A stretch of DNA of 64,000 bases from Atopsyche davidsoni (GCA_022113835.1 JAILWY010000014.1:12831501-12895500); one strand, 5' to 3'. Shown: positions 26,949 through 39,400, counted from the first letter of the stretch. The notes: a model not told the origin generated them from the letters alone. Translations and numbers: made by a program.

Positions 26949-27097
26949 ATACGTATGTCTATTTTTTGGATTGAACGTCAATCAGATGCGTATTTATTAC
27001 CCATTACGGGTTTATTATATTATGAGTATTATGTTTATTATAATTTCTTTAATAATCTTCTATGTGTGAACTAATGTGCCTGATCATATTAGTAATC
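26949..27097 (+). repeat. Partial copy of the same SINE-like repeat
   Basis: It starts with TACGTATGTC, carries GAACGTCAATCAGATGCG and the GCGTATTTATTACCCATTA block, and ends with the tail TCTATGTGTGAACTAATGTG. The tRNA-like core is missing, as in the copy at 27716. Confidence 0.6.
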
Positions 27098-27194
27098 ATA
27101 TTTATAGGATATTTATCAAATATTGCATAATTTCTTAGGTTTCCAAAGAATCGGGTCTAATTGTATTTGATATTCGGTGATTTTGTATGCGTTC

Positions 27195-27460
27195 TCTCTT
27201 CCTCGGGGGGCCCGGGCCAGCCGCGGCGCCGTGACTAATGACGGCACCTGCACTCGCGGGCTGCACGGCCGAAAGCTGCATTCTGGTGCGCCGCGGAATC
27301 ACCGGCCGTGAATCCGTTTGCCGAATAATTGGCGGGCGCTCGCGTTCTAAATGCGAAAATTTGAATTGACGCCACCGTTCCAGAAGTGTTTGAAAACGGA
27401 AAAAGAAGCAATTTTTGAATTTATCCCGGCCGGAAGGCGGCCATTGCCCCTCGCCGACAG
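27195..27460. other. CpG-rich patch
   Basis: GGGGGGCCCGGGCCAGCCGC opens a CpG-dense block that fades out near 27460. The plus-strand frame through its right end has no recognisable product. It lies between two SINE-like copies. Confidence 0.45.
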
Positions 27461-27715
27461 GCTTAGTAGTTTTCGTGTTTTAAATTTTTGTTTTTTTTAT
27501 TTTTTTTATCACAGGATGTGTCCAAATAATGAAAATTGAGGCAAAATGAGCTATTTTTTAATAATTAAAGATAACAAAACTTGCTTTTATTTTTATTAAA
27601 TGGTACATTTTGTGAATAAAAAATGTGATGTATATTTTAATTTTGGCATATTTTTAAAAATATTAGTCAGTTCACGTTATGTGAAACATGACTTGTCTAA
27701 TTTACAATAGTTATT

Positions 27716-27890
27716 TACGTATGTCTATTTTTTTGATTGAACGACAATCAGATGCGTATTTATTACCCATTACGGGTTTATTATATTGTTACTAATATTC
27801 ACGATAAAAATCACGATGATATTTTTCTGAGAATTTCTGTAATCGTCTTCTATGTGTGAACGAATGTGCCTAATTATATTAGTAATAATA
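27716..27890 (+). repeat. Partial copy of the same SINE-like repeat
   Basis: TACGTATGTC at the left, the GCGTATTTATTACCCATTA block in the middle, and ATCACGATGATATTTTTCTG with TCTATGTGTGAAC at the right. The tRNA-like core is deleted apart from its last bases. Confidence 0.6.
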
Positions 27891-30760
27891 ATTATTTAGG
27901 TTATTTTTATAATACAGTATGTTGCTGCAGTATGGCTTAGATGCTAAAGTACATGAATTTCTCCTTTTTCGTTAATCAAACTGTTTTTATCAAAGTGAAG
28001 TAATAAAAGGTTTTTTCAATGTACGTGTTATAAAGTTTTGTTTGATCCTGGGTTCAATTAAAATGCATCTTTATATTGCAATTACTTAGAAAGTTTTCAA
28101 TGCGTCGGCACCTCAACGCACGTATTAATATTGATATAACGTCGCCTGACTAAAGAAATCATTGAAATTCGATAGTTTTAATACAATGGACAATAGAGGG
28201 AATGATTTCATTTTCACGCCTCTGCATTTTGTGGTTTTTAGCCTTGAAATTCAGGTATTTGTATTCCAAACAGGTATTGTCAATTTTAAGAAATTTCGTA
28301 AATAAGATTTTTTCCAGCGTGTTTTATGAAACCCGAATCGAGCGTGGGAAATCGCAATGCATGCAACTTTTAGAAATGCACAATTTTAGTTATATTTTTA
28401 CTCTTAACAATGAAAAAGAAACCATGTAAATTAAAAGAGCTGATTTAATTATTAATTTTAAGATTTTCTGCACGTGATCAGGTATTAAGACAAAAGTCAT
28501 AATTTTTTCATCTGGATTTATATTATTATTTAAAGAGTAAATTTTATTTTCTTTTTTATCATTCAGATAGAATGTCTTTTTTCTATTTAATACTTTTCAA
28601 TGTTTTAGTTTCAAGTGATTTAGATATGTAATATTACATACATAAAGAATATTATGATACATTTTTACATCTTCCAAATATATTTTTTCATGCTTAGCAA
28701 TTGAAAACAAAGAAAATAACCTTTATTTTGTGCCAGTACAAAATGAACTCTCAGATGTATTATTTTTCACACAATTAACAACAACATCGTGTGAACAAAA
28801 CCAGTATGAATGCCGGGTATCGAAGATGTGACCTCTGTAAAGAATGAAGCACGAAGAACATTCAAATTTTCTCCTGAGCCACTGAAAGCGGCTTACAAAT
28901 GTGCATCAATGAGCTTTCTGCATTCTATATGACATTAGTAATAAAATTCACCCATACGAGATGCACCGCAGATGCATTATTTGTCAAATGCCGCAACACT
29001 ATCCAGTGCGAAGGTCTCCACTTGCATACGTGCGCTTAAAGTGCGGTAACCATGTTTTTGTTATTAAAAAAACCTCATTTATTTTTGGAAACTATTGTAT
29101 TTAAAAATTAATAATTCAAAATAAAATTTATATGGGTGAAAACTGAAAATATTTTTCGTAGAATTTTTTAAGTTTTAAAAGTTTCCCGAAAAAAAAATCT
29201 GGTTTTACTCTCCTTGTTTAAGATATGAATTATTTATTATTATTAAAATATCTCAACAGATTTAGCATGAACTTTAAATAATACACTATATCTAGCACCA
29301 AATATCTATCATTTCATTTTATCTTAAAGTAAAAAAAACACACGCGTGAAAAGATAATGTAAACACTAACTGGGTACTTGATCTAAAGTATCGAATTCTA
29401 GTTTTTAGAAAATTATTATTCTATGCGTCGAGATGTCACATAATTATTCACAAAAACATATTTGAACTAACTTAACTGAACTAAGAGTTTTGAAGAGGGT
29501 TACACTTTTTTTATAAGACCATCTCACTTTAAAATTTAAATTTATACTTATATTTTTAATCCTCTGGTTGATAAAATTATGGTCACCGTATTTAGAGTAT
29601 ATGCACACGTTCTGGGCCCTAGCGTCTCTAATTGAGGGATCGGATGCATCATTGAGAGATTTCACAAACAAACGCAGCGAAAAATTTCTCCACCTCGAGA
29701 TTGTTTTGTTTCGCAACTGTTTTGTTTTGCGTCGACAGAAGATCGCGTCACCTTTAAATTTGTTTTTGTCCCGAGAGTTGCGTCAGTGGAGATTTTTCCG
29801 AATTTCTGCAACCTCGTGGGGTTTTTTTTTTTCACATTTGAGATATTTATAAAACGCTTGATAAATATTACTAATTTTAACAGGGTCGTATCAAAAGGTA
29901 GAATATATATATAATTTTTTTGAGCATTGTTGTTATCACTTGTCGAATGCGCTTGGTATATGAAAGTAAGACAAACGCAGTAAATTTCAACACAATTGTT
30001 TGATAATTTGCATAATATCTAAAAACGAGTTTCACAGCACTCATGGCCCTCATTTCATAAATTACATTTCAGTGTTACTAACTTAATTCAGTGAATAACG
30101 ACTGCTTAAAATAACCTAACTCAGCTTTATTTTCATAAGCCAACATATGAATATTAACAATTCAATAAAAAAATATGTTAATAATGTTGCTTGTGTCTTG
30201 ACCTTCGGTCATAAAATGCATTTTCGTATTAATTTACTCTTTTTAACGAGTTATGGATGCATAAAAGACTTCAAGGATTATTTTCGCCTACAATGACTTG
30301 ATCTATTTTTCTTTTCATTTATATACTCTTACGTATGCGTAGGTGCCTGTGAGATACAAACTCTACTCAGTCCACTTTTTAGTGAATAAACATAGTTTTT
30401 TAGCATAAGACTAAAAAAAATATATTTTGTAACAGATAAAAAAATATCACGCATATCATATAGATATAGATTTTGTTGTTATAAATAAAAAAAATTAAAT
30501 GTCTATAAATCTTCACCACTAGAGCTGAAAACTAAGAACAGTGACTCTACCCTTGTATGAAATTTTATTCACAAATGGAGTTCTCAGCATTTATCACAAT
30601 AAATCTTTGAAATAATTTGGTTATTCATGTTGCTTCATATGAACCTCGATTTTCGATTGAAGAGATGTGTATATTATTCAAACGCAAAAGCTTGAACATA
30701 ACTATACATTGAACCAATGCATCGTCTTGAATGAGTTATAGATTGAATGTATGCATTGGA
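27891..30760. other. AT-rich spacer
   Basis: No supportable gene. The segments 28780-29050 and 29600-29830 are less AT-rich, with a few CpGs and composition-driven open frames on both strands. Confidence 0.35.
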
Positions 30761-30852
30761 TGTGTTAGTAGTCCTTGCTACGGCTTTCCAAAAGGTGTTT
30801 CGCCACGCGGCGGGCACCTTGCATAGATAAAGCGCGACAGCCACCATGCGCG

Positions 30853-31140
30853 ATGTCGCCGGTTGCATTTGACGGCCTAAAAATAGAAAGCGATACGCCA
30901 AATGTAAATGGTGGCTTCGGTGGCGCGCTCACCAGGTTTACTGACCCCTGCCCGGGGCCGGGCCTCCGCAGGGGTGGCCAAGTTATTCAGAATATCTCTG
31001 CTACTGTAGTAGCCCCACTATACGCATACTTGAGCAAAAAGCAGGACCCACTTATCGAAGGATTTATTCTAGTTTTATTTATGTCGCTGGCTATGTTGAT
31101 AATTAATAAACGCTGCCGTACTGCACAAGGTAACATTTAA
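30853..31140 (+). CDS. Unrecognised 95-codon open frame with a hydrophobic segment, doubtful
   Basis: ATG at 30853 opens a 95-residue frame. Its N-terminal 60 residues are of mixed composition (Gly, Pro and Thr rich). Residues about 72-86 form a hydrophobic stretch (GFILVLFMSLAMLII) that could be a single membrane span, followed by a short basic tail. The frame is open upstream without ATG to about 30775. A donor-like CAAGGTAACA lies just before the stop, so this could also be an internal exon. The stretch ACCCCTGC...GCAGGGGT inside it forms a GC-rich hairpin and shares AGGGGTGGC with other patches, which argues for a repeat origin. Confidence 0.22.
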   Translation: MSPVAFDGLKIESDTPNVNGGFGGALTRFTDPCPGPGLRRGGQVIQNISATVVAPLYAYLSKKQDPLIEGFILVLFMSLAMLIINKRCRTAQGNI

Positions 31141-34100
31141 AAAAAAATATTTGTCAATGGTATTAAAAAGTATTTAATTTGATTAAAAAATGTATGTGTC
31201 AATATATTAAATTATTATTATTTATTTGAACAAATTTAAATTATTTATGATTTCTCAGTTCCTGTGTAGAGGTGGACTTCTACAAATAGCATTTTTTAAC
31301 AGTGTGATTTTCAAAATTATTTATTTGAATTAAAGTGTTAAATAGAAATTTCCTCTTTTCCTTCTTGAATTAGTAATAAAATGATTAAATAAATGTTTAT
31401 TCTATCATCGTGATTAATGTTATAATTATGTGTCTTAAAAATAACGCAATTTTTTTTTTGAGAGTGTTGATGGTAAATTGTTTTACGGTTGATTGCGTAG
31501 ACCTAAGAAAACCAATTAGTTCAAGCAAAACCTTTACTTAATGAGTCTCGTGTACTTATGGATGCATTCATGTTAAAAGCGTAGAAATTGAAAATTTAGT
31601 ATGCAAAGTAATAATATAAAAAACAGTGATTAATAACAACTTGTTTTTTTAGTTAAAAATATTTTCAGGTGTTTTCCTTGTCATTACATAGTTATTAACG
31701 CTGTTTAACTGTCAAGAGATTTTCTAATATTCAGTCGCCTTGCAGCTTTAATATGGAGAGTGTGTGGGCGACTGAAACGTGTAACGAATTCGGGAATAAT
31801 AAATGAGCGAAAACATTTCAAGGACGAATCTTTAATTGAACTGAATTAATCTGTGCATACTTAACCAATGTCTTTTAATTGGAATGCCTCCATGTTTAAC
31901 ACACCTTCACACACACAAAAATTAATTATTTTTTTACCAATATGTAGAAAAACAACTGACGAATTAAGGTTTTTGGTTGCTGTACATTTTCATCAAACAT
32001 GTTATTTTTAATAGACTGTAAGAGTTTTTTTTTTGGGCGTACTCATGGCACAAAATGTAGTCTTTTTTGAACTAGAAAACCTCGATACTGCCATGTAAGA
32101 AAATGATAAAATACTGTGGTGGTGCTCAAAAAGTTTCTATACTAAAATAAAATTCTACTTCATACAACACACATTATTAAGTGATTGATTTCAAAAATAT
32201 ATAATTAGCTAAACTGCAAGAGCCCTATATCAGATTGAAGTCTGACAAATCTCGATGGACATATCCATTATAATTTGTCGTAGATTCTAGCTTTTTGATT
32301 ATATCTATTGATGATTACTAAGCATCTTGATTTAAAACGAATGCTATATTTTGTCACCGAGTTTATAAATGTAACCCAGCACTTTCCCAAAACAAACATG
32401 AAGTTGGTCACGCTGGGGCCGGCAGATGTTGTGCGGCGTGAGTGTGAGTGTAACCTCATAATCTGGCTTATTGTCGCCCATGCGAGATGTGTGCATGAAA
32501 GTTTGCATGCACACAATCACACAAATATCTTTAGTGCGCCCTACGCAAGAGCGAGCGAGAAAAAATGAACCCCTATGAGCGAGAAAAAGAGATGGGGTTA
32601 CTCTGGAGCGTTCCGATCTTTCGCTTATTTTTTAATGCTTTTAACGCTTTCGAGATATTATCTACGTCTGATATTTTGAAACTGCGAGGCAGACTTTTGA
32701 CTTCATGTAATAGTGTCGTTCAAGGATTATATAATCAATTCACGTGCAAAACTATGAAATAAATATGTGTCGAAGGACATTTATTAAAAGATAATCCTTA
32801 TAAAGTATGTCGACACTTACCTTGTTTTCAATATAACACAGCTATGCCATGAAAAAAATAACAATTTTCTTTAAACTTAAATATAAATCATACTCATTTT
32901 TTGGGACTTGTTTCAAATAAGAATCCATAAAGCTTTTACCACAGATTTTGTAGATTATACTGAAAATCAGAAATGTATCATTAATATAACAAGTACTTAA
33001 AATATTTCTACATATCTAGCCTCCAATGTTAATGTTATATATATATATAAATGCACATACAAGAAAACCATAACTTTTAAAATAACCAATATACGATTTT
33101 AGTATCTTCAAGTTAATATTATTTTTAAAAGATCAAAGCATTTTTTTGCGTACAGTTTTGTATGAAAATTTCTGTAATTTTAAATAATAACTTACTAACT
33201 AAACGTCGCTCGTTCAAGGATGTTTTCGCCGCTCGACATACTTTCCTCAATGCAATGAGGACAAATCTTGCATTAACGGCGACCAAGGTTGCTTGCAATG
33301 TTATATAAATGACTCGTGGAACAAATTTGTACCGACTCAAAGAAAACTTCTACCAAACGAGACCTTTTAAAAAGCTGCCTGAAGGTCTTTAAAAAAATTA
33401 TGACAATTGAAATATGCTTTAGAATTTCATTTAAGGGTGGGTTCTCCAGTTATATAATTTATTGAATCGGAAAAAGTGTATTCCTTCAGTTTAGATAACC
33501 GTATAAATTGATAGATTTAGCGAGAAGCGAAATTTATAATTGAATTTATTTGTTTTTGATGCAAAAGGCCAAATTTAAATGCTATAAACATTTTAGGACA
33601 TTTTAAAGTTTTATATTTGCTTTAAGCTGGATCATATTGGCACAATTTTTCATTCTTACAATAAAACAAACGTTTTCTCTCCTACTGTTAAGTTATTTAC
33701 AGTTTAATTGAATAAACAATATTTTTGAATTTGAAAAATAAACGCTAAGACACCAATAATTTGTTTCTCTAAATAAGCAAATAAAAAAAGAAAGCAGTTC
33801 GTTTCAATAATCGACTCCTAGTATTTTTTTGTTGTTGTTAAATTTGTTTTTTATTATCTTCTAAATAACTTTATGAATTCTGCTGTTTGTGATGTGAAAT
33901 GATACGTTATGTTATGAAAGTTTATGATTTCAGTTATTTGGGATATACATGCCGCTTACAAGTTTTAAAATTATTCTTAATAAAGTCATCTTAAATAAAT
34001 GATACATAAAATATTCGATATATTTGTCTCAAGTTTTTACTACGAAAAACCTTGCGATGTAAAATAAATTTCTCGGAAAATCGTTGTATTTAAAAAATTC

Positions 34101-34780
34101 GTTTTGTCAACATGTTTACTGATATTTTTGGATCGAATAATACTATAAATATAACATTAACATATTTTAAATAGCTAATGTGTGTTTTGATGGAAAACTA
34201 AATAAATATTTCTCTCTATTTTGATGAACACAAAACACCCACATGTTTTTGTGGTTTTATATTCTAAATTTTGTAAACGTAAATAATTAAATACTTTTAA
34301 ATTACTAAAAGTAATATAAGCATACATCATTGTGAAAAAAATGTTTGAGGTTACTAGATGAGTCTTGGAACTAGATATAATAAAAAAACTACTACTACCT
34401 ACTAGATATTAAAAAAAACTATGCGCTTATTTGATATATAATTTTTTTAAACATAAATTTGTATATGACCACATAAACGTCATAATTTTAAGGAATGGAA
34501 AAATAAAGTTTCGAAACTTGGAAATAATTTTTATTGTGAACTTAATCCAGGCTTTTTTTGTTAACAAATTGATGTGTTTGTATAAACACAAAGTACCTAA
34601 GGAAAATATATTTTTAGCATTAAATTAATAGTCTTACATACAAAACCGTTTTGTTTTTGTCAAAACTTTGTTTTTTTGTTGATTTGTCTTTAGCAAATAT
34701 GTGTATAGTTATTTTACCTATAACTGCAGTTAAAGCTACCTTTTTATCTTATTTCAGCCAAAGTGAAAGTCTGTAAACGT
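31141..34780. other. AT-rich spacer
   Basis: A/T-rich throughout except 32380-32620, where CpGs and GAGCGAGCGAG-like sequence appear without a recognisable product. A short (TA)n run lies at about 33036-33048. Confidence 0.4.
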
Positions 34781-34793
34781 AACCACTTAGCAT

Positions 34794-35360
34794 TTGCCTT
34801 GTATTTACAAATTCATTATCACAACATTTAATACTTTCAAACGTTTAAAAAAAATTTCATAAAGCTGTAAACTTCTGCTCGCAGCGAATATCCTAGCGCA
34901 AACACAAGCGGCGCAAAAAAAAAAATACCGAGTACACTCGATAGCTTTGTTTCTCACACTTGACTCAATTTGCTTTGTATTTAAAAATTTACTATCACAA
35001 TTTAAAACACTTTTAGGCGCTTAAAAATATAAATACAGCTGAGAACTTTTGCTCACTGTAAATATCCTAGCGCAAACACAAGCGGCGCAAAAAAAGAATA
35101 TAAAAATACTGCAATCACTCGATAGCGTTGTTTCCTATGCATGCCTCAATTTGCCTTGTATTTATAAATTTACTATTAATTTAATATACTTTTGAGCGTT
35201 TTTTTAATAAATATTTATATATAATGATGTAAATTTCTGCTCGCTCAGCTGCAAATATCGCCATCTAAAAATAGTGCCATCACTCAATAGCTTTGTGTCC
35301 TATATTGGCTCAATTTGCTTTGTATTCGCAAATGTATTACAGCAAAATTAAAACAAATAA
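34794..35360. repeat. Tandem repeat, unit about 165-180 bp, three units plus a partial fourth
   Basis: Units begin at TTGCCTTGTATTTACAAATT-like sequence at 34794, 34970, 35151 and 35315. They share a TTCTGCTCGC region, then ATCCTAGCGCAAACACAAGC with GGCGCAAAAAA (units 1 and 2), and then ACTCGATAGC with TTTGTTTC. The third unit is the most diverged. This is a satellite- or minisatellite-type array without coding potential. Confidence 0.7.
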
Positions 35361-35366
35361 ATAATA

Positions 35367-35392
35367 TTTATATATATATATATATATATATA
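35367..35392. repeat. (TA)n microsatellite
   Basis: About a dozen TA units between the tandem repeat and the SINE-like copy. Confidence 0.85.
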
Positions 35393-35408
35393 GCGACCAC
35401 TTGATAGG

Positions 35409-35724
35409 CACATTAGTACACATATAGAAGATGATTTATAGAAATTCTCAAAAAAATATCATCGTGATTTGTGTGGGATTGAAACCACATCCCCAGGCTT
35501 ACATGGCCGGTGTACTGACCATTGTACTAACGAACCACACCCATTAATCGAGAATTTTTAACAATTATACTCTACACATGAACCAATGTGCCCAGGCCAA
35601 CCAATGACCAAGTACAATGGTATGGTACAATATGTGAACCAAATATAAGTAAATGATATAAACCTGTAATAGGTAATAAATACGCATTTGATTGACGTTC
35701 AATCCTAAAATAGACATACATATT
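35409..35724 (-). repeat. Most complete copy of the tRNA-derived SINE-like repeat
   Basis: On the minus strand it runs from TATGTCTATTTT through GCGTATTTATTACC and an internal spacer. It continues through the tRNA-like core (GTGGTTCG ... CAAATCAC, B box degraded to GGTTTCAATCC) to the tail ending near CTAATGTG. It shows that the 5' block of the copies at 23.8, 26.9 and 27.7 kb and the tRNA-like core belong to one element of about 315 bp. Confidence 0.65.
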
Positions 35725-36175
35725 GACCCCTTCAAGGGAGTCATCAGTTGTCTTGCCGTAAGGGGTTAAGTCAGTAGTTCCGGCAGAGTCCTTGCCATTC
35801 CATAGTGATTTGACAAAGACTAGAGCGTTATCTCTAGCCTCTTAGGTTAGGGTTGGGAAACGTCACAATATATATATGAATATTATTTATTGCCCGCTGC
35901 GAATATCACAAATAATAATAATAATAGCGCAATATCTCGATGGGTTTGCTGGTTTACTCGCGGGGTCCGTGGCCCGGGGACCTGTTGCTCGGGGCGGAGA
36001 GCCGTAGCGGCTGCGGCTAGAGCTGCTCGCGCTCGTAGTGAGCTATTCTCGCCTAGCGCTCGCCGTAGTCGCCGCGCGCGCCTCGTAGAGCTCCCTAGAC
36101 TATCAGTGAATATCGCGGATTCCAGAATTCAGCTGTGGAATTTTGTCGAAATAAATATTTTGTGATTTTTTTTTC
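35725..36175 (+). other. GC-rich block with TATA-like start and AATAAA end; solo LTR possible
   Basis: After GACCCCTTCAAGGG there is an AATATATATATGAAT stretch (35867-35881), a CpG-dense core (35930-36090), ATCAGTGAATATC near 36100 and AATAAATATTTTGTG near 36150. This promoter, GC core and poly(A)-signal order fits a solo LTR or a short transcribed unit. I could not find convincing terminal TG..CA ends or a target duplication, so the class is open. Confidence 0.25.
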
Positions 36176-36180
36176 ATTGA

Positions 36181-36605
36181 ATACACGTTGTTTTTATGCT
36201 GTTATAGAGTTAAGCTCTAGAATTCAACAATGATTATTGTGTATAAAACGTTTTAGTAATCGAGTCACATATGAAGCAAAAATCATTGACAATATTTTTT
36301 TTTTTGTTTTTGTGAATATAGAATAATAAGAATTTATTGGATATTTACAATAAATACACCCTAAAGTTAGCTCATAGTAATTTCATCGATAGGTTTTTAA
36401 AAAAAAAATATTTTTGTAAAATAGGTACCTTTGAAAGCAGTTTTTTTAATTCTTAAGGTATCTGTGGTCATTAAGTTTTATTTAAGTTTGATGTGACGAG
36501 TAAAAGTAGCCGTAGTTTTTTACAATTTTAAATACCTACTTTGTGATGATTTATATAAGTTTTTTGTCGTTGATTTTTATGTAACAGCAGGCTGAAAGTA
36601 AATAC
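36181..36605. other. AT-rich spacer
   Basis: A/T-rich. The stretch 36240-36272 resembles the dispersed motif at 11630 (TATAAAACGTTTTAG, ATCGAGTCACATATGAA). Nothing else is evident. Confidence 0.4.
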
Positions 36606-36608
36606 TTC

Positions 36609-36609
<1 letters not shown>

Positions 36610-36682
<73 letters not shown>
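36610..36682. repeat. (AT)n microsatellite
   Basis: An uninterrupted AT dinucleotide run of about 36 units. Confidence 0.9.
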
Positions 36683-36685
<3 letters not shown>

Positions 36686-36763
36686 AGAAAGACATATCGG
36701 AATATTTATAGAAAGGAACATAAAGAAAAGAGAATGGATTTACAAAAATTAAAGTCAACTTAC

Positions 36764-37076
36764 CGAAATCGTCGCTGTGGCAGGCGTCACCCGTTAGCAC
36801 AAAAGTCTCATAACAACAAGGCACCGAAAATGTTTTGTACCTCCGTCCGTGTAACTGCACTCGTGTCTAATTCGTTTATTGCACTTTTGAACTGGATGAC
36901 GTCGGCAGACGATGACGTTGCAGCTGCGGTGATATTAGACGATGCCTGGTGACGATTCGAACGAAGACGAGCTCACGCCAAGGGACCGACGCTAGGTTTC
37001 CCTCTATTGCGCACCGGAAACGACATTCTGAAAACGTTCTGCGCAAACCTAAAAAGTCCGAAAAAAACACCGTACG
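36764..37076 (-). other. Possible 5' exon with consensus donor
   Basis: A GC-richer block read on the minus strand ends at TTTCG followed by a perfect donor GTAAGT (36763-36758). An ATG with a 17-codon frame starts near 37028, and two longer open stretches in different frames follow. No single frame runs from an ATG to the donor, so if this is an exon it is probably 5' untranslated, or the coding frame is broken. No downstream partner exon is identified. Confidence 0.3.
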
Positions 37077-37080
37077 GCCC

Positions 37081-37370
37081 TGTTAGATTTTTTTGACTAG
37101 TTTAAATAATAAAAAAAAATGTACTAACTTTATAATACATAAAACATGTTTAAAAATGAAACTACGATTGATTGTATAAGTTACGGTTGAGCTGAAACTC
37201 AGTTTTGCGATTATTTCAATAAAAATAAAAATTCTCAAAAAAAACTTTTTCAAAATGAGGAACGTAAATTTAAAAATAAAAAAAATGTTCGAAATTCAAA
37301 CGTTCAAAAATTTTCAAACGTTCAAAAAAAAAAGAAACAGGCTGATGCTGCTCTAGTCAAAAAATCTAAC
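37081..37370. other. AT-rich spacer
   Basis: A/T-rich, with two tandem copies of CAAACGTTCAAAAA near 37300-37330. No gene. Confidence 0.4.
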
Positions 37371-37374
37371 CTAA

Positions 37375-37640
37375 GCTAACCCCGGTCGGCCGAGCACTGA
37401 GCGGCCGCGGCTCGTTTCGGGGGTCCACCGCCGAAATTCGCGTCGCCTCGCATGTACCTACCTCCGCCATGTACCTACCTGCAGCCCAAGCGGGGGCCTG
37501 GAGCGAGGGGAGGGGCCCGAGTGGCAGGCGGAGCGCCCGGCGGCCACAGCTCAGGAACTGCACTCTGCAGCCCCGGCCCTATCGGGACAGCCGGGCGATC
37601 CAAGCGTGCGCTTTGTTCTGCTGCGGCTACAAATGCCGCA
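37375..37640. other. CpG-rich patch
   Basis: A CpG- and GGCC-rich block with a direct repeat ATGTACCTACCT (37451 and 37468). Frames are open on both strands and composed of Gly, Ala, Arg and Pro. It lies about 300 bp upstream of the possible minus-strand 5' exon, so it could be its promoter. That is inference. Confidence 0.45.
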
Positions 37641-39125
37641 CCAAACAAATATTGATATGCATAGACTATATTTTTCACAATATTAATTTATTTAAATTCA
37701 CTAATGAAATACTATTGCTAAGGAATGTATTAAGTGTAAAAAGACATATATTATTTTAGTATAAATTTCAAAAAAATATTGCGTCTGTTATTGGAACGAA
37801 ATTGTATCAAAAATATATCTTAAAATGTTTTTATAACAATAACGGATTTCGTGTCAAGGCCATATAAATTAAAAAAAAAAAAAAAAAAATGAAATGCAAG
37901 CTTTAATGTGGTGTTGTGAATGAAATATTTGTATTCATATTTCTATTTCTTATAATAATTTTATATGTATTGTATTGAAAGCAATAAAAAGCTTTATTTA
38001 TATATATTGAACTACTTTTGAGTTGTAAAGTATACAGTTTAAATAATAGGATATGTTTCAATAATAATATATGTACATGCTTTTTCATACTAGTATCAAG
38101 TTATAATTGATATATGTATAAATATACATTTCATACAGAATCACTTGCTTCCACGGCCTTTGTAAATGATCACAAACAAATTATACCGGTAAAATAGAAA
38201 AAGGGTTGGGGATGTAATACATTCATAGATCGCCTAGTAAAAAAAAACCTGCATTATGTCGGCCTATTTGAGCGTCGAATGTGGAGGGTCAAAGTGAGCA
38301 ATGCTCTAGTTGTATTATTAATGACACTGGCTGTCTATTTACATACATTTGCATACATATTAAGAAGGGATTATAGGACACCTTGAGATGCAATACACCT
38401 TAACTATTATGCGATAAAATTTATAAAATAATTTTGCATTCATGATAATCATTAATTAGTATTTTGTTATGTTATTAGAGTTACAGTGTGACAAACTAGA
38501 TACAAGTTTTCAATGCAAAATAATTATTAATAGATTTTTCGTCTTTAATCAAAAATGGGAACTGTCTTCAAAAACATTCACTTCATTTACTTAAATATCC
38601 AAGAAAAATATACACCGGAATATTAAATTAACGAATTAAATTTATTCTTTATTAATAATAATAAAAATATATATCAACTAAAAGCGCAGCAAGACACCCA
38701 TGAACCAAGTGTTTCTATAATTTGTATATCAACATATTCTTGTAACATGAGAGATCAGTCGCATCCGTAATATAGCTGACAATGTACCAACAAATCGCAA
38801 CAACAATTCGCCACTAGTGATTTCATTAGATAAAACACCCTTTAGGTTAAGTTATTTACTTTAATACTTATCCTTGTTATTGAGTCCTAATTTATTTACT
38901 CATGCAAAAACCGGATTTCTTTACACATATTTTTTTCCTTCACAAACTCAATAACGAAGATAGAGAAATCCATTTCGCCTATAACCTGCGAGTAGAATCA
39001 AGGAAAAGCCACATACCGTATTGTAAGCATAGCTCTAACTATTGTTAATTAACAAAAAGAAAATAAATTAAAAAAAAATTACGTTTTTTTTTTTTGTGTG
39101 GTTTCCCCAAAACTGCACAAGAAAC
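37641..39125. other. AT-rich spacer
   Basis: A/T-rich, with a 19-base A run at 37871-37889. No gene or repeat is supportable. Confidence 0.45.
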
Positions 39126-39129
39126 CGTT

Positions 39130-39400
39130 GGATGCGATTTGTTGTCGCGATTTGTTGCGGCCGTGCAGAGCGCCCCCCGCGGCGCGAGCTGTGGCCGCAA
39201 TGCGCGGGGCTGGCGGGGCTGGCGGGGATGGGGGGGGGGGCAGGGCTGGCGGGGCAGGGGGGGGGCGCGCACACTTGCGGGCTCACGCACACTCGCGCGG
39301 TGCGTGCGCCCGAGGGACAGCGCCGCGCACTACATCACAATTGGCACACGGTGACTCGGAGGCCCTGCGCACACCGAAACACCCGTGCTGGCGGGTCACT
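39130..39400. other. CpG-rich patch with G tract
   Basis: Tandem GGCTGGCGG units and G runs of up to eleven at 39205-39267 could form G-quadruplexes. CpG density is high to about 39370. All frames are composition-driven. Confidence 0.5.

Noticed and set aside
36528..36760. Minus-strand frame running into an Ile-Tyr repeat
   Set aside because: The repeat is the translated (AT)n microsatellite. Only the part before the donor at 36763 is of interest.
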